From Peptacetobacter sp900550335 (GTDB lineage: Bacteria > Bacillota > Clostridia > Peptostreptococcales > Peptostreptococcaceae): DNA of 64,000 nucleotides. The DNA lies in contig NZ_CP180001.1 in NCBI RefSeq assembly GCF_047528295.1, positions 1,426,001 to 1,490,000 on the forward strand. Direction: 5' to 3'. Below the pieces are notes generated by a model. It had not been told where the DNA came from. It saw only the letters and a program-made list of their open reading frames with translations, and did no database searches. Positions 51,369-60,260 of the stretch are shown here, piece by piece. Both the position numbers and the translations under genes were made by a program. Numbering within the stretch: position 1 is the first letter of the stretch; each line of letters begins with the position of its first letter.

Positions 51369-53930
51369 ATGTTAGAAAAAGGTTTTAGCAAACCAACTGA
51401 GAGAATTGAAAAATTAAGACAGGTTATAATCGATGCAGTTCCTCAGGTTGAATCAGAAAGAGCTTGTTTAGTAACAGAATCTTACAAAGAAACTGAAGGT
51501 CTTCCAACAGTTATAAGAAGAGCAAAAGCAGTTGAAAAAATATTCAACGAATTACCAGTAACAATAAGAGATAACGAATTAATAGTTGGGTCAATAACAA
51601 TAAACCCAAGATCTACTGAAATATGTCCAGAATTCTCTTATGACTGGGTTGAAAAAGAATTCAAAACAATGCACAACAGAATGGCTGACCCATTTGAAAT
51701 ATCTGAAAAAGTTCAGGGTGAATTACACGAAGCATTCAAATATTGGGATGGAAAAACTACTAGTTCATTAGCAGATTCTTACATGTCTCCTGAAACAAAA
51801 GATTGTATAGCAAATGGAGTATTTACAGTAGGTAACTACTTCTACGGTGGAGTTGGTCACGTTAATGTTGACTACGGCAAAATACTTAAAAAAGGATTCA
51901 GAGGAGTATTAGAAGAAACTATAGCTGCTATGAACCAGTTAGATCCAGACGATCCAGAAACAATAAAAAGACGTCAGTTCTACAATGCAGTTATAATATC
52001 TTACAATGCAGCAATAAAATTTGCTCATAGATATGCTGATAAAGCAAGAGAATTAGCAGCAGTAGAATCTAATCCAGTTAGAAAAGCTGAATTAGTTCAG
52101 ATAGCTGAAAACTGTGATAGAGTTCCAGAATATGGTGCAAGAAACTTCTATGAAGCTTGTCAGTCATTCTGGTTCATACAGATAATGGTACAGATCGAAT
52201 CAAACGGACATTCAATATCTCCAGGTAGATTTGACCAGTATATGTACCCATACTTAAAAAATGACAACATAAGCAGAGAATTCGCTCAGGAATTAATAGA
52301 CTGTATATGGGTTAAATTAAACGATATAAACAAAACTAGAGATGAAGTTTCAGCACAGGCATTTGCAGGATACGCAGTATTCCAGAACCTTTGTGTTGGT
52401 GGACAGGACGAAGAAGGAAAAGATGCAACAAATGAAGTTTCTTATATGTGTATGGAAGCAGTTGCACATGTTAAATTACCAGCTCCTTCATTCTCAGTTC
52501 GTGTACATCAGAACTCTCCACTAGAATTCTTATACAGAGCTTGTGAAGTTTCAAGATTAGGATACGGTGTTCCAGCATTCTACAATGACGAAGTTATAAT
52601 ACTTGCACTAGTAGCAAGAGGAGTAGCTTTAAAAGATGCTAGAGATTACTGCATAATAGGTTGTGTTGAACCACAGGCTGGACACAGAACAGAAGGATGG
52701 CATGATGCTGCATTCTTCAACATAGCAAAAGTTCTTGAAATAACTTTAAACAATGGTAGATGCAATGGAAAACAGCTTGGACCAGTAACTGGTGAATTAG
52801 AAGAATTAGATAGCATAGAAAAAATATTCGCTGCATATCAGAAACAGATGGAATACTTTGTAAGACGTCTAGCTGAAGCAGACAATGCTGTTGACTACGC
52901 TCATATGGAAAGAGCACCACTACCATTCATGTCAGCAATGGTTGATGATTGTATAAAAGTTGGTAAAACTGCTCAGGAAGGTGGAGCTATATACAACTTC
53001 ACAGGACCTCAGGCATTCGGTGTAGCTGACTCAGGTGACTCTTTATACGCTATACAGAAACATGTATTTGAAGATAAGAAAATAACATTAAAAGAATTAA
53101 AAGAAGCTTTAGAATCTAACTTCGGTGCATCTGATTGTATAACTCCAGGATGCAAAGAACCTTCAATAGAAGGAGCTAGCTTATCAGAAGCTGAAATATA
53201 TGAAGCAGTTAAGAAAATATTAGCTAGCACAGGTTCAATAGATATGGCTACTTTAGAAAATAAATTAACTGAAAAAATAAGCACTTCAGCTTGCAAAACT
53301 GGAACTTGCTGTGGAGAATCAACAGGTAGATTCACTACAATAAGAAAAATACTTCAGAATACAGACAGCTTCGGTAATGATATAGAAGAAGTTGATGAAT
53401 TTGCAAGAAGATGTGGAAAAATCTACTGCAACGAAGTAGATAAATACACTAACCCAAGAGGTGGACAGTTCCAGGCTGGTATATACCCAGTTTCAGCAAA
53501 CGTATTATTTGGTAAAGACGTTCTTGCATTACCAGATGGTAGATTAGCTCATGAACCTCTAGCAGATGGTGTTTCTCCAAGACAGGGTGTTGATACTCAT
53601 GGACCAACAGCTGCATCAAACTCAGTTGCTAAACTTGACCATGCTCAGGCATCAAATGGTACACTTTACAACCAGAAATTCACTCCAGCAGCTGTTGCAG
53701 GTGAACAGGGACTTAAAAACTTCGTATCAATAGTTAAGAGTTTCTTTGACCACAAAGGAAGCCATGTTCAGTTTAACGTTGTAGATAAAGAAACATTAAT
53801 AGAAGCTCAGGAACATCCTGAAGATCATCAGGACTTAATAGTTAGGGTTGCAGGATACAGTGCTCATTTCGTTACTCTAGCTAAAGAAGTTCAGGACGAT
53901 ATAATAAACAGAACAGAACATAATATGTAA
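51369..53930 (+). CDS. Glycyl radical diol dehydratase (B12-independent 1,2-propanediol/glycerol dehydratase)
   Basis: An 853-residue glycyl radical enzyme that removes water from a vicinal diol to give an aldehyde. Active residues match C. butyricum DhaB1 almost number for number: H164 (GGVGHVN), H281 (NGHSIS), C432 and E434 (IGCVEPQ), D446 (GWHDAAFFN). The glycyl radical is G829 in RVAGYSAHF. Choline TMA-lyase has Thr and Tyr where this has H445 and F449, so CutC is excluded. About 67 residues (~585-650) are inserted relative to DhaB1, with an amphipathic helix and Cys pairs. AGGAGG site. First gene of the BMC operon. Confidence 0.92.
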   Translation: MLEKGFSKPTERIEKLRQVIIDAVPQVESERACLVTESYKETEGLPTVIRRAKAVEKIFNELPVTIRDNELIVGSITINPRSTEICPEFSYDWVEKEFKTMHNRMADPFEISEKVQGELHEAFKYWDGKTTSSLADSYMSPETKDCIANGVFTVGNYFYGGVGHVNVDYGKILKKGFRGVLEETIAAMNQLDPDDPETIKRRQFYNAVIISYNAAIKFAHRYADKARELAAVESNPVRKAELVQIAENCDRVPEYGARNFYEACQSFWFIQIMVQIESNGHSISPGRFDQYMYPYLKNDNISREFAQELIDCIWVKLNDINKTRDEVSAQAFAGYAVFQNLCVGGQDEEGKDATNEVSYMCMEAVAHVKLPAPSFSVRVHQNSPLEFLYRACEVSRLGYGVPAFYNDEVIILALVARGVALKDARDYCIIGCVEPQAGHRTEGWHDAAFFNIAKVLEITLNNGRCNGKQLGPVTGELEELDSIEKIFAAYQKQMEYFVRRLAEADNAVDYAHMERAPLPFMSAMVDDCIKVGKTAQEGGAIYNFTGPQAFGVADSGDSLYAIQKHVFEDKKITLKELKEALESNFGASDCITPGCKEPSIEGASLSEAEIYEAVKKILASTGSIDMATLENKLTEKISTSACKTGTCCGESTGRFTTIRKILQNTDSFGNDIEEVDEFARRCGKIYCNEVDKYTNPRGGQFQAGIYPVSANVLFGKDVLALPDGRLAHEPLADGVSPRQGVDTHGPTAASNSVAKLDHAQASNGTLYNQKFTPAAVAGEQGLKNFVSIVKSFFDHKGSHVQFNVVDKETLIEAQEHPEDHQDLIVRVAGYSAHFVTLAKEVQDDIINRTEHNM

Positions 53931-54002
53931 TAAAAATTTTATTAAAGATAGAAATAGATTTTAGAAAATATAAATTGAAATAATTAAAGGGAGTTAGATT
54001 AT

Positions 54003-54920
54003 ATGGAATCTGTTAATTACAGTGCCAAAGGTGTGGTATTCGATATACAGAGATACTCAATTCACGATGGACCTGGTATCAGAACAATCGTCTTCCTAAA
54101 AGGTTGTCCGTTGAGATGTAAGTGGTGTTCAAACCCTGAATCTCAGTCGTACAAACCGGATCTATTATATAGAAAAGGCCTTTGCATTGAATGTGGACGG
54201 TGTATATCAGCATGCAAGGCAAAGGCTATAGATCCTAAAAATAAATATTGGGTAGATAGAACAAAATGTACACTATGTGGTGAATGTGCTCTTGTTTGCC
54301 CTTCTGGAGCATTATCTATGAAGGGTAAGGAGATGACAGTAGAGGAAGTAATCAAGGAAGTTAAAAAAGATGACATCCAATACTACAGATCTAATGGAGG
54401 TGTTACATTATCAGGTGGTGAAGCACTTACTCAGCCTGCATTTGCAAAGGAAATCTTCAAAGCTTGTAAAGCAAAAGGATGGCATACAGCCATAGAAACG
54501 GAAGGATTTGTAAATGAAGATGTGATAAGAGATGTGGTTCCATATATAGATTTAGTTCTACTTGATATAAAGAGTATAAGCTCAGAGCCTCATAAAAAGT
54601 TTACTGGTGTAGACAATGAAAAAATTATGAAAGCAGCTAAGCTTATACAGGAAATTACCCATACGATTATAAGAGTACCAGTTATACCTGGGTTCAATGC
54701 AAATGAAGAGGAAATCACAAAGATTGCCCAATTTGCAGGCTCACTTCCAAATGTAAGAGAGTTACATCTTCTAGGATATCACAACTATGGAGAAGGTAAG
54801 TACGAATTATTAGGAAGAGAATACGAACTTAAAGGTGTTCCAAAAGTAAAAGATGAAGAACTTGAAAAATATAAAAAAATTGTAGAAAGCTACGGTTTAG
54901 AATGTAAAATCGGTGGATAA
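54003..54920 (+). CDS. Glycyl radical enzyme activase (radical SAM)
   Basis: A 305-residue activating enzyme. FLKGCPLRCKWCSNPES near residue 30 holds the radical SAM C-x3-C-x2-C. Two ferredoxin-type clusters follow: CIECGRCISACKAKAID near residue 59 and CTLCGECALVCPSGAL near residue 90. GGVTLSGGEAL near residue 135 is the SAM-binding glycine motif. It makes the glycyl radical on the dehydratase encoded 72 bases upstream. Same family as DhaB2 and CutD. Confidence 0.93.
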   Translation: MESVNYSAKGVVFDIQRYSIHDGPGIRTIVFLKGCPLRCKWCSNPESQSYKPDLLYRKGLCIECGRCISACKAKAIDPKNKYWVDRTKCTLCGECALVCPSGALSMKGKEMTVEEVIKEVKKDDIQYYRSNGGVTLSGGEALTQPAFAKEIFKACKAKGWHTAIETEGFVNEDVIRDVVPYIDLVLLDIKSISSEPHKKFTGVDNEKIMKAAKLIQEITHTIIRVPVIPGFNANEEEITKIAQFAGSLPNVRELHLLGYHNYGEGKYELLGREYELKGVPKVKDEELEKYKKIVESYGLECKIGG

Positions 54921-54932
54921 CGGGAGGCAAAC

Positions 54933-55724
54933 ATGGATAAAGAATTATTAGAAAAAGTAATGGGCCAGGTTTCTGAAGAATTAGGATTAAATGCTAATAC
55001 TTGCGAAGAAAAATGTGAACCTAAAAAACATTGTTGCGCAGAAAGCGTTACTGAATTCGTAGGAGTATCTGAAGGAGATACAATAGGTCTTGTTATAGCA
55101 AGTGTTGACCCACTTCTTACAGAAGCTATGGGACTTGGAAAATTTAGATCAATAGGTATAATAGGCGGAAGAACTGGCGCTGGACCACAGATAATGGCAG
55201 TTGATGATGCTGTTAAAGCAACAAATACTGAAGTAATATCTGTTGAATTACCTAGAGATACAAAAGGTGGAGCAGGACATGGCTCACTTATATACATAGG
55301 AGCTGAAGATGTTTCTGATGCTAGAAGAGCAGTAGAAATAGCTTTAGAATCTCTTCCAAAATACTTTGGAGATGTTTACGGAAATGAAGCTGGACACTTA
55401 GAATTCCAGTATACAGCAAGAGCAAGCTACTGTTTAGAAAAAGCTTTTGGAACTCCTCTTGGAAAATCATTCGGTATGGTTTGTGCAGGGCCAGCAGCTA
55501 TAGGAACAGTACTTGCAGATACAGCAGTTAAAGCAGCTAACGTAGATGTTGTTGCATACAGCTCTCCAGCAAAAGGAACAAGTTTCTCAAACGAAGTTAT
55601 ATTAACATTCACAGGAGACTCTGGAGCAGTTAGACAGGCAGTTCAGGCTGCAAGAGAAGTTGGTATAAAATTATTAGGAGCTTTAGGAGCACATCCTGAA
55701 TCAAGCACAGTACCATATATATAA
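54933..55724 (+). CDS. pduB: Trimeric BMC shell protein PduB-like
   Basis: A 263-residue protein with two BMC domains (residues ~48-140 and ~155-255; GMVCAGPAAIGTVLADTAVKAANVDV in the second). It forms a gated shell trimer. The N-terminus is an amphipathic helix (MDKELLEKVMGQVSEEL) followed by a Cys group (C24, C28, C34, C35). In Salmonella the PduB N-terminus ties the shell to the enzyme core, so this may be its equivalent. GGGAGG site; it directly follows the activase. Confidence 0.9.
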   Translation: MDKELLEKVMGQVSEELGLNANTCEEKCEPKKHCCAESVTEFVGVSEGDTIGLVIASVDPLLTEAMGLGKFRSIGIIGGRTGAGPQIMAVDDAVKATNTEVISVELPRDTKGGAGHGSLIYIGAEDVSDARRAVEIALESLPKYFGDVYGNEAGHLEFQYTARASYCLEKAFGTPLGKSFGMVCAGPAAIGTVLADTAVKAANVDVVAYSSPAKGTSFSNEVILTFTGDSGAVRQAVQAAREVGIKLLGALGAHPESSTVPYI

Positions 55725-55789
55725 GAATTAAGAGAAAAGAGAATAAGATTTAAATATAAAGAAAAAAGATAAATTTATGGAGGTAAATT

Positions 55790-56068
55790 ATGAACTCAGA
55801 TGCATTAGGAATGGTTGAAACTAAAGGACTAGTAGGAGCAATAGAAGCAGCAGATGCTATGGTAAAAGCTGCTAACGTTAACCTAGTAGGATACGAAAAA
55901 ATAGGATCAGGATTAGTAACAGTAATGGTAAGAGGAGATGTTGGTGCAGTTAAAGCAGCAGTAGACGCTGGTGCAGCTTCTGCAAGAGCTATAGGTGAAG
56001 TAGTATCTACTCACGTAATACCAAGACCTCACACTGATACAGAAAGAATAATACCACACTTCGAATAA
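55790..56068 (+). CDS. pduA: Hexameric BMC shell protein PduA/PduJ-like
   Basis: A 92-residue single BMC domain. ALGMVETKGLVGAIEAADAM near the start, the pore loop KIGSGLVTVMVRGDVGAV and the end STHVIPRPH are typical. It is the main facet tile with a small polar pore for diol entry. GGAGG site. A strong hairpin follows the gene. Confidence 0.95.
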   Translation: MNSDALGMVETKGLVGAIEAADAMVKAANVNLVGYEKIGSGLVTVMVRGDVGAVKAAVDAGAASARAIGEVVSTHVIPRPHTDTERIIPHFE

Positions 56069-56111
56069 TAAAAAATTTGAAGAAAATCAAATAATCTAAA
56101 AGTAAGAAGAT

Positions 56112-56134
56112 CATCTCCGCCCTGTGCGGAGATG
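56112..56134 (+). terminator. GC-rich hairpin within the BMC operon
   Basis: CATCTCCGC (56112-56120) and GCGGAGATG (56126-56134) pair fully around a five-base loop, then GATTTTCTT. It probably stops part of transcription, or guards the 3' end, so that pduA is made in excess. Confidence 0.7.
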
Positions 56135-56159
56135 GATTTTCTTATAATTGGAGGATAAA

Positions 56160-56723
56160 ATGTCAGTAAGTGAAAAAGATTTTAACGCGATATTAAGAAA
56201 GATAATCAGACAAGTACTTATCGAACAGGAAAAAATATCTTCAGAACAACAGCTTTTATCACTAAAAGAAGAGAAAAAAATTTACATAGCAGTAAATGAA
56301 GAATGGGATAATAGATATTATCTTTTTTTTGAAGAATTAAAAAAACTTAATAAAAATGTGAAAATACTTATCCTTGGAGATAAAGTTGATGAATTTAGAA
56401 CGAAAGCTCAAGAATTAAAATTAGGCTATGATATTTTAACAGTTAAAGAGTTTAAAGTAGAGTCTGATAATGAAATGGTAGTATTTCCAGTGATTTCAAG
56501 AAATGACATAATAGATATAGCATCTTGTACTGATAAAACAGCGACAACAAAGGTTGTAAGACGTTGTTTTGAAGAAGGTGCTAAAATTTATTTTATGAAG
56601 TTTGGAATAGAAAAGTTGACAGGAAAAGAGCCTGAAAAATATAAACAGAGAATACTAGCATATTATAGAGAAATTCTTGAATTTAATATAGAAATGATAG
56701 ACGACATAAGGGCGGTGATGTAA
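56160..56723 (+). CDS. BMC-associated protein with encapsulation-like N-terminus (eut/pdu flavoprotein-like)
   Basis: A 187-residue protein. The N-terminal helix SEKDFNAILRKIIRQVLIEQ looks like an encapsulation peptide. The rest is Rossmann-like: KKIYIAVNEEW, VKILILGDK, and VVFPVISRNDIIDIASCTD near residue 110, then GAKIYFMKFGIEKL. It resembles the small flavoprotein-like family found in clostridial eut and GRM loci; the role is not established. GGAGG (56150-56154) sets the start at ATG 56160, because the TTG at 56148 lies inside it. Confidence 0.65.
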   Translation: MSVSEKDFNAILRKIIRQVLIEQEKISSEQQLLSLKEEKKIYIAVNEEWDNRYYLFFEELKKLNKNVKILILGDKVDEFRTKAQELKLGYDILTVKEFKVESDNEMVVFPVISRNDIIDIASCTDKTATTKVVRRCFEEGAKIYFMKFGIEKLTGKEPEKYKQRILAYYREILEFNIEMIDDIRAVM

Positions 56724-57413
56724 TTGGGTAAATCTCTAGGAACTATTGAAGTTGTAGGATTATCATCAGCTATTGTTGTCGCTGATGCTATGGCAAAAAC
56801 AGCTAATATAGAAATAAATGACCTTGAAATAACAAAAGGATTTGGATATGTTACTGTAAAAATATTTGGAGATGTTGGTGCAGTTAAAGCAGCTATATCA
56901 GCAGGAAAAAGCTTAGCCTTACAGTCAGGTGCTTATGTTGCATCTAATGTAATAGCTAGACCTAATATGGATTTAGAAAAAAGAATTCTTTCTTTTAGAG
57001 AAGAAGAAAAAAAGGAAGAACCTAAAAAAGAAGAAGTAAAAGAAGAAGCTAAGGCTAAAGCAACAAACGTAAAAAAAGCAGAAGTAAAACAAGAGGCTCC
57101 TATTAAAGAAGAGGTAAAGCCAGAACCTAAAAAAGAAGAAATCAAAGAAGAGCCTAAGGTTGAAGAAGTAGTAGAAAAAGCTTCTGAAAATGTTGAAAAA
57201 CCTATAGAAAAGGTAGAAAAAACTGTAGAAGCAAAAGCGGAAGTTAAAGAAACTAAAGAAGAAGTTAAGACTGAAGCTAAAGAAGATAAAAAAGTAGAAA
57301 ATGAACAGATAAAAGAAGAAGTAAAAGAAACAAAGTCTCAATCAAGTTCAAATAGAAGAAGAAAAACAACAACAAACAAGGTGACAAACGAAAATAACAA
57401 TAGTAATAAATAA
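56724..57413 (+). CDS. BMC shell protein with long Lys/Glu-rich tail
   Basis: A 229-residue protein. Residues 1-90 are one BMC domain (GTIEVVGLSSAIVVADAMAKTANI, then KIFGDVGAVKAAISAGK). Residues ~92-229 are low-complexity KEEPKKEEVKEE-type sequence ending in a Ser/Arg/Asn patch (SNRRRKTTTNK). The start is TTG at 56724. The tail is very unlike a usual shell protein and may bind cargo or link shells. PduK and similar proteins also carry C-terminal extensions, but of other composition. Confidence 0.75.
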   Translation: MGKSLGTIEVVGLSSAIVVADAMAKTANIEINDLEITKGFGYVTVKIFGDVGAVKAAISAGKSLALQSGAYVASNVIARPNMDLEKRILSFREEEKKEEPKKEEVKEEAKAKATNVKKAEVKQEAPIKEEVKPEPKKEEIKEEPKVEEVVEKASENVEKPIEKVEKTVEAKAEVKETKEEVKTEAKEDKKVENEQIKEEVKETKSQSSSNRRRKTTTNKVTNENNNSNK

Positions 57414-57435
57414 GTAATAAAACAGGAGGTTTCTG

Positions 57436-57699
57436 ATGTATATAGCAAAGGTAGTAGGAAATGTAGTTGCAACTAAAAAAAATGATACTCTAATGGGCTC
57501 AAAGCTTATGATAGTTCAGCCTGTAAATTCAGCACTAAAAAAAGAAGGGCCTGAAGAGGTTGCTGCAGATTTTGTTGGAGCTGGTATAGGAGAGTATGTA
57601 TTAGTAGGGTCAGGATCTTCTGTCAGAGTAGAAGAAGAAAGAAAAAGAGCGACTATAGACTTAGCTATTATAGGAATAATAGATGATGTAGTCGTATAA
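57436..57699 (+). CDS. pduN: BMC vertex protein (EutN/CcmL family)
   Basis: An 87-residue protein: MYIAKVVGNVVATKK, then GSKLMIVQPVN and GAGIGEYVLVGSGSSVR, the signature of the pentameric EutN/CcmL family that caps the twelve vertices. CAGGAGG site. Small and needed for closed shells. Confidence 0.93.
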   Translation: MYIAKVVGNVVATKKNDTLMGSKLMIVQPVNSALKKEGPEEVAADFVGAGIGEYVLVGSGSSVRVEEERKRATIDLAIIGIIDDVVV

Positions 57700-57709
57700 A
57701 GGAGATATT

Positions 57710-59029
57710 ATGAATAATCAAAAAGGCGTATTTTCCAATGTAAATGATGCGATATATGCTGCAACGAGCTCCTTTAAATTATACTCTAAACTGAGTCTAA
57801 GAGATAAAGAGGAAGTAATAAGAGAAATCAGAAGAAAACTCGTAGATTATATTGATCTATTAGCAGAAATGTCACTAAAAGAAACTTGCATGGGAAACTT
57901 AGAAGACAAGAAATTAAAGATAAAATTGGCTATAGAGGAAACTCCAGGCACAGAGATTCTAATGAGCGAAATAAGACATGGGGACGGAGGATTTACATTA
58001 TTTGAATATACTCCATACGGAATAGCTTGTGCAATACAGCCTAGTACAAACCCATGTGAAACTATGATAAATAATACAATAGCTCTTTTAGCAGCAGGAA
58101 ACACAGTTATAAACTGCCCTCATCCTAGAGCTATGAATGTATCAAAATTCTTAACAAACATAATAAACACTATAATTTCTGACCTTACAGGTATAGAAAA
58201 TGTAGTAGTTACACTAGATGAATGTAAACTTGCATATATAAGAGAAATAATGAATCATCCGGATGTAGATTTAGTAGTATCTACAGGTGGTTCAGATAAT
58301 GCAAGAAGTGCTATATCTTGTGGGAAAAAAGTAATAGCAGCAGGTCCTGCAAATCCTACATTTATAGTAGATGAAACTGCCGATATAAAAAGAGCAGCTG
58401 ACTGCATAACTAGAGGAGCTTCATTTGATAACAATATAATGTGTATAACAGAAAAGAACATAATAGTAGTAGATGAAGTTGCTCAGAAGTTAGAAAAAGA
58501 GTTAAAGAAAAACGGTGTATTCTATGTAAGGGATATAGCTACAATGTTAAAACTTTCAAAACTTTTACTAACAGAAGATATGAAACCTAACAAACTATAC
58601 GGTGGAAAAGATGCAGATGTTATTTTAAGAGATGCAGGAATAGAAACAGATAGAAGCTATAAATTGATAGCTGTAGAAACTGTTAAAATTCATCCTTTCG
58701 TAACTGAAGAATTATTAATGCCTTTAGTTAGCATAGTAAGAGCAAAAGATTTTGATGAAGCACTAGAAATAGCCGCTGAAGTAGAGCAGGGATGCAGACA
58801 TACATCAGGAATTCATTCAAATAGAATGGATAGACTAAGACTTGCAGAAAGAGTGATGAAAACTAGTATATTTATAAAAAATGGTTGCTCACTTGATGGA
58901 ATAGGAATATGTGGAGTAGGTGGAACAAGCTTCACTATAGCAAATATAACAGGAGAAGGAGCTGTTACAGCTAGAGACTTTTCAAGAAAAAGAAGATGTG
59001 TAACAGTTGATACTTTGACAATATTATAG
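57710..59029 (+). CDS. pduP: CoA-acylating propionaldehyde dehydrogenase
   Basis: A 439-residue aldehyde dehydrogenase. NNIMCITEKNIIV near residue 245 holds the thioester Cys, and STGGSDNARSA near residue 197 and IQPSTNPCETMINNTIALLAAGN near residue 105 are typical of PduP/EutE. It turns the aldehyde into acyl-CoA with NAD+. Salmonella PduP has 464 residues with an N-terminal encapsulation peptide. Here the protein starts with MNNQKGVFSNVNDAIYAA and no such helix is seen at either end. AAAGGAG site. Confidence 0.92.
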   Translation: MNNQKGVFSNVNDAIYAATSSFKLYSKLSLRDKEEVIREIRRKLVDYIDLLAEMSLKETCMGNLEDKKLKIKLAIEETPGTEILMSEIRHGDGGFTLFEYTPYGIACAIQPSTNPCETMINNTIALLAAGNTVINCPHPRAMNVSKFLTNIINTIISDLTGIENVVVTLDECKLAYIREIMNHPDVDLVVSTGGSDNARSAISCGKKVIAAGPANPTFIVDETADIKRAADCITRGASFDNNIMCITEKNIIVVDEVAQKLEKELKKNGVFYVRDIATMLKLSKLLLTEDMKPNKLYGGKDADVILRDAGIETDRSYKLIAVETVKIHPFVTEELLMPLVSIVRAKDFDEALEIAAEVEQGCRHTSGIHSNRMDRLRLAERVMKTSIFIKNGCSLDGIGICGVGGTSFTIANITGEGAVTARDFSRKRRCVTVDTLTIL

Positions 59030-59060
59030 AAATAGATAGCGTAAATCGAGGAAGACAATT

Positions 59061-60182
59061 ATGAATATAATAAGTCAGACTACAAAAATTTATTCTGGCG
59101 AAGGAGCTATGGAATCTTTGAGAAGTATAAAAAATTCAAAGGTATTAGTTATGTCAGATGGATTTTTAGTAAAAAATAAAATGATAAACATGGTTCTAGA
59201 CAATTTAGACGAAACAAATACGGTAGAAGTATTTGACGATATAAAACCAGATCCTCCTCTAAGTGTTGTATCAAAAGCAATGGCAAAAATGATACAGATA
59301 GACGCTGAATATTTAATTGGATTTGGTGGAGGATCAGCTATAGATACTGCTAAAGGAACAATTTATTTCTTAAAACAGGCAGGTAAATTAAAAAAAGATT
59401 TAGAATTTATAGCAATTCCGACAACAAGTGGAACAGGATCAGAAGTTACAAATGTTGCAGTTGTAACAGATGAGCAGAGTAGTGTAAAACATGCACTTAT
59501 ATCAGATGAAATTCTTCCAACTGTGGCTATACTTGATCCAAAAACTACAGAATCTCTTCCTCCAGCAATAGTTGCAAATACAGGAATGGATGTACTTACA
59601 CATTCTTTAGAAGCATACGTTGCAAAAGGAGCTAATGATTTTTCAGATGCACTTGCAGAAAAATCAGGAGAATTAGTAGTTAAGTATTTACTTTCAGCAT
59701 ATAAAAATGCTGGAGATAAATTAGCAAAAGAAAAAATGCACATGGCATCAAACTTAGCAGGAAATGCATTTAATATTGCTGGCTTAGGTGTAAATCATTC
59801 TATAGCACATCAGCTTGGAGGCGTATACCATATAGCTCATGGTTTAGCAAATGCAATACTGCTTTGTGAGGTAATAGATTTTAACTCGGAAGATCCTAAA
59901 ACGAAAGAAAAATATGCTGAGTACTCTAGAAAAATTGGACTTGCAGAAAAAAATGATTGCGATTGTGATGCAATATATAAACTAAAGTTATTTATAAAAA
60001 ATATTATGGAAGAAATGAATCTTCCTAAGAATATTTCTCAATGTGGAAATATCGACTTAAGCAAATGGGGACTTGAAAAATTTGTAATGACAGCAAATGC
60101 TATGAATGATAGATGTCTTCCAGGAAATCCAAAAAATATCAAGGATAAAGATATACTTGAAATACTAGAGAAAATCTATTAA
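59061..60182 (+). CDS. pduQ: Iron-type alcohol dehydrogenase PduQ-like
   Basis: A 373-residue group III alcohol dehydrogenase. GFGGGSAIDTAKG near residue 90 binds NAD(H). The metal site is from GMDVLTHSLEAYV near residue 178 and HSIAHQLGGVYHIAHGLANAI near residue 250. It reduces the aldehyde to the alcohol and restores NAD+ within the compartment. It pairs with PduP. Confidence 0.92.
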   Translation: MNIISQTTKIYSGEGAMESLRSIKNSKVLVMSDGFLVKNKMINMVLDNLDETNTVEVFDDIKPDPPLSVVSKAMAKMIQIDAEYLIGFGGGSAIDTAKGTIYFLKQAGKLKKDLEFIAIPTTSGTGSEVTNVAVVTDEQSSVKHALISDEILPTVAILDPKTTESLPPAIVANTGMDVLTHSLEAYVAKGANDFSDALAEKSGELVVKYLLSAYKNAGDKLAKEKMHMASNLAGNAFNIAGLGVNHSIAHQLGGVYHIAHGLANAILLCEVIDFNSEDPKTKEKYAEYSRKIGLAEKNDCDCDAIYKLKLFIKNIMEEMNLPKNISQCGNIDLSKWGLEKFVMTANAMNDRCLPGNPKNIKDKDILEILEKIY

Positions 60183-60203
60183 GTTATAATAAGATAATAA
60201 AAT

Positions 60204-60243
60204 TACCAATAGTTAGATAATCTATAAGATTTTTTTATTGGTA
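60204..60243. repeat. Dyad between pduQ and the sensor gene
   Basis: TACCAATA (60204-60211) and TATTGGTA (60236-60243) are perfect arms. A second small dyad (TAGATAATCTA) lies inside. A T7 run falls within the loop, so this is not a standard terminator; it could be a binding site or a weak attenuator. Confidence 0.45.
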
Positions 60244-60260
60244 TAAAAAAGGAGACCGTT

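Noticed and set aside
51369..53930. Choline TMA-lyase (CutC) identity for the glycyl radical enzyme
   Set aside because: The GCVEPQ motif is shared, but CutC has Thr and Tyr at +13 and +17 from the Cys. Here they are His and Phe, with Asp at +14 and His at 164 and 281, as in diol dehydratases.
56973..57341. Long minus-strand ORF rich in Phe under the charged-tail BMC gene
   Set aside because: It is a mirror of the Lys/Glu codon repeats (AAA and GAA read backwards give TTT and TTC).
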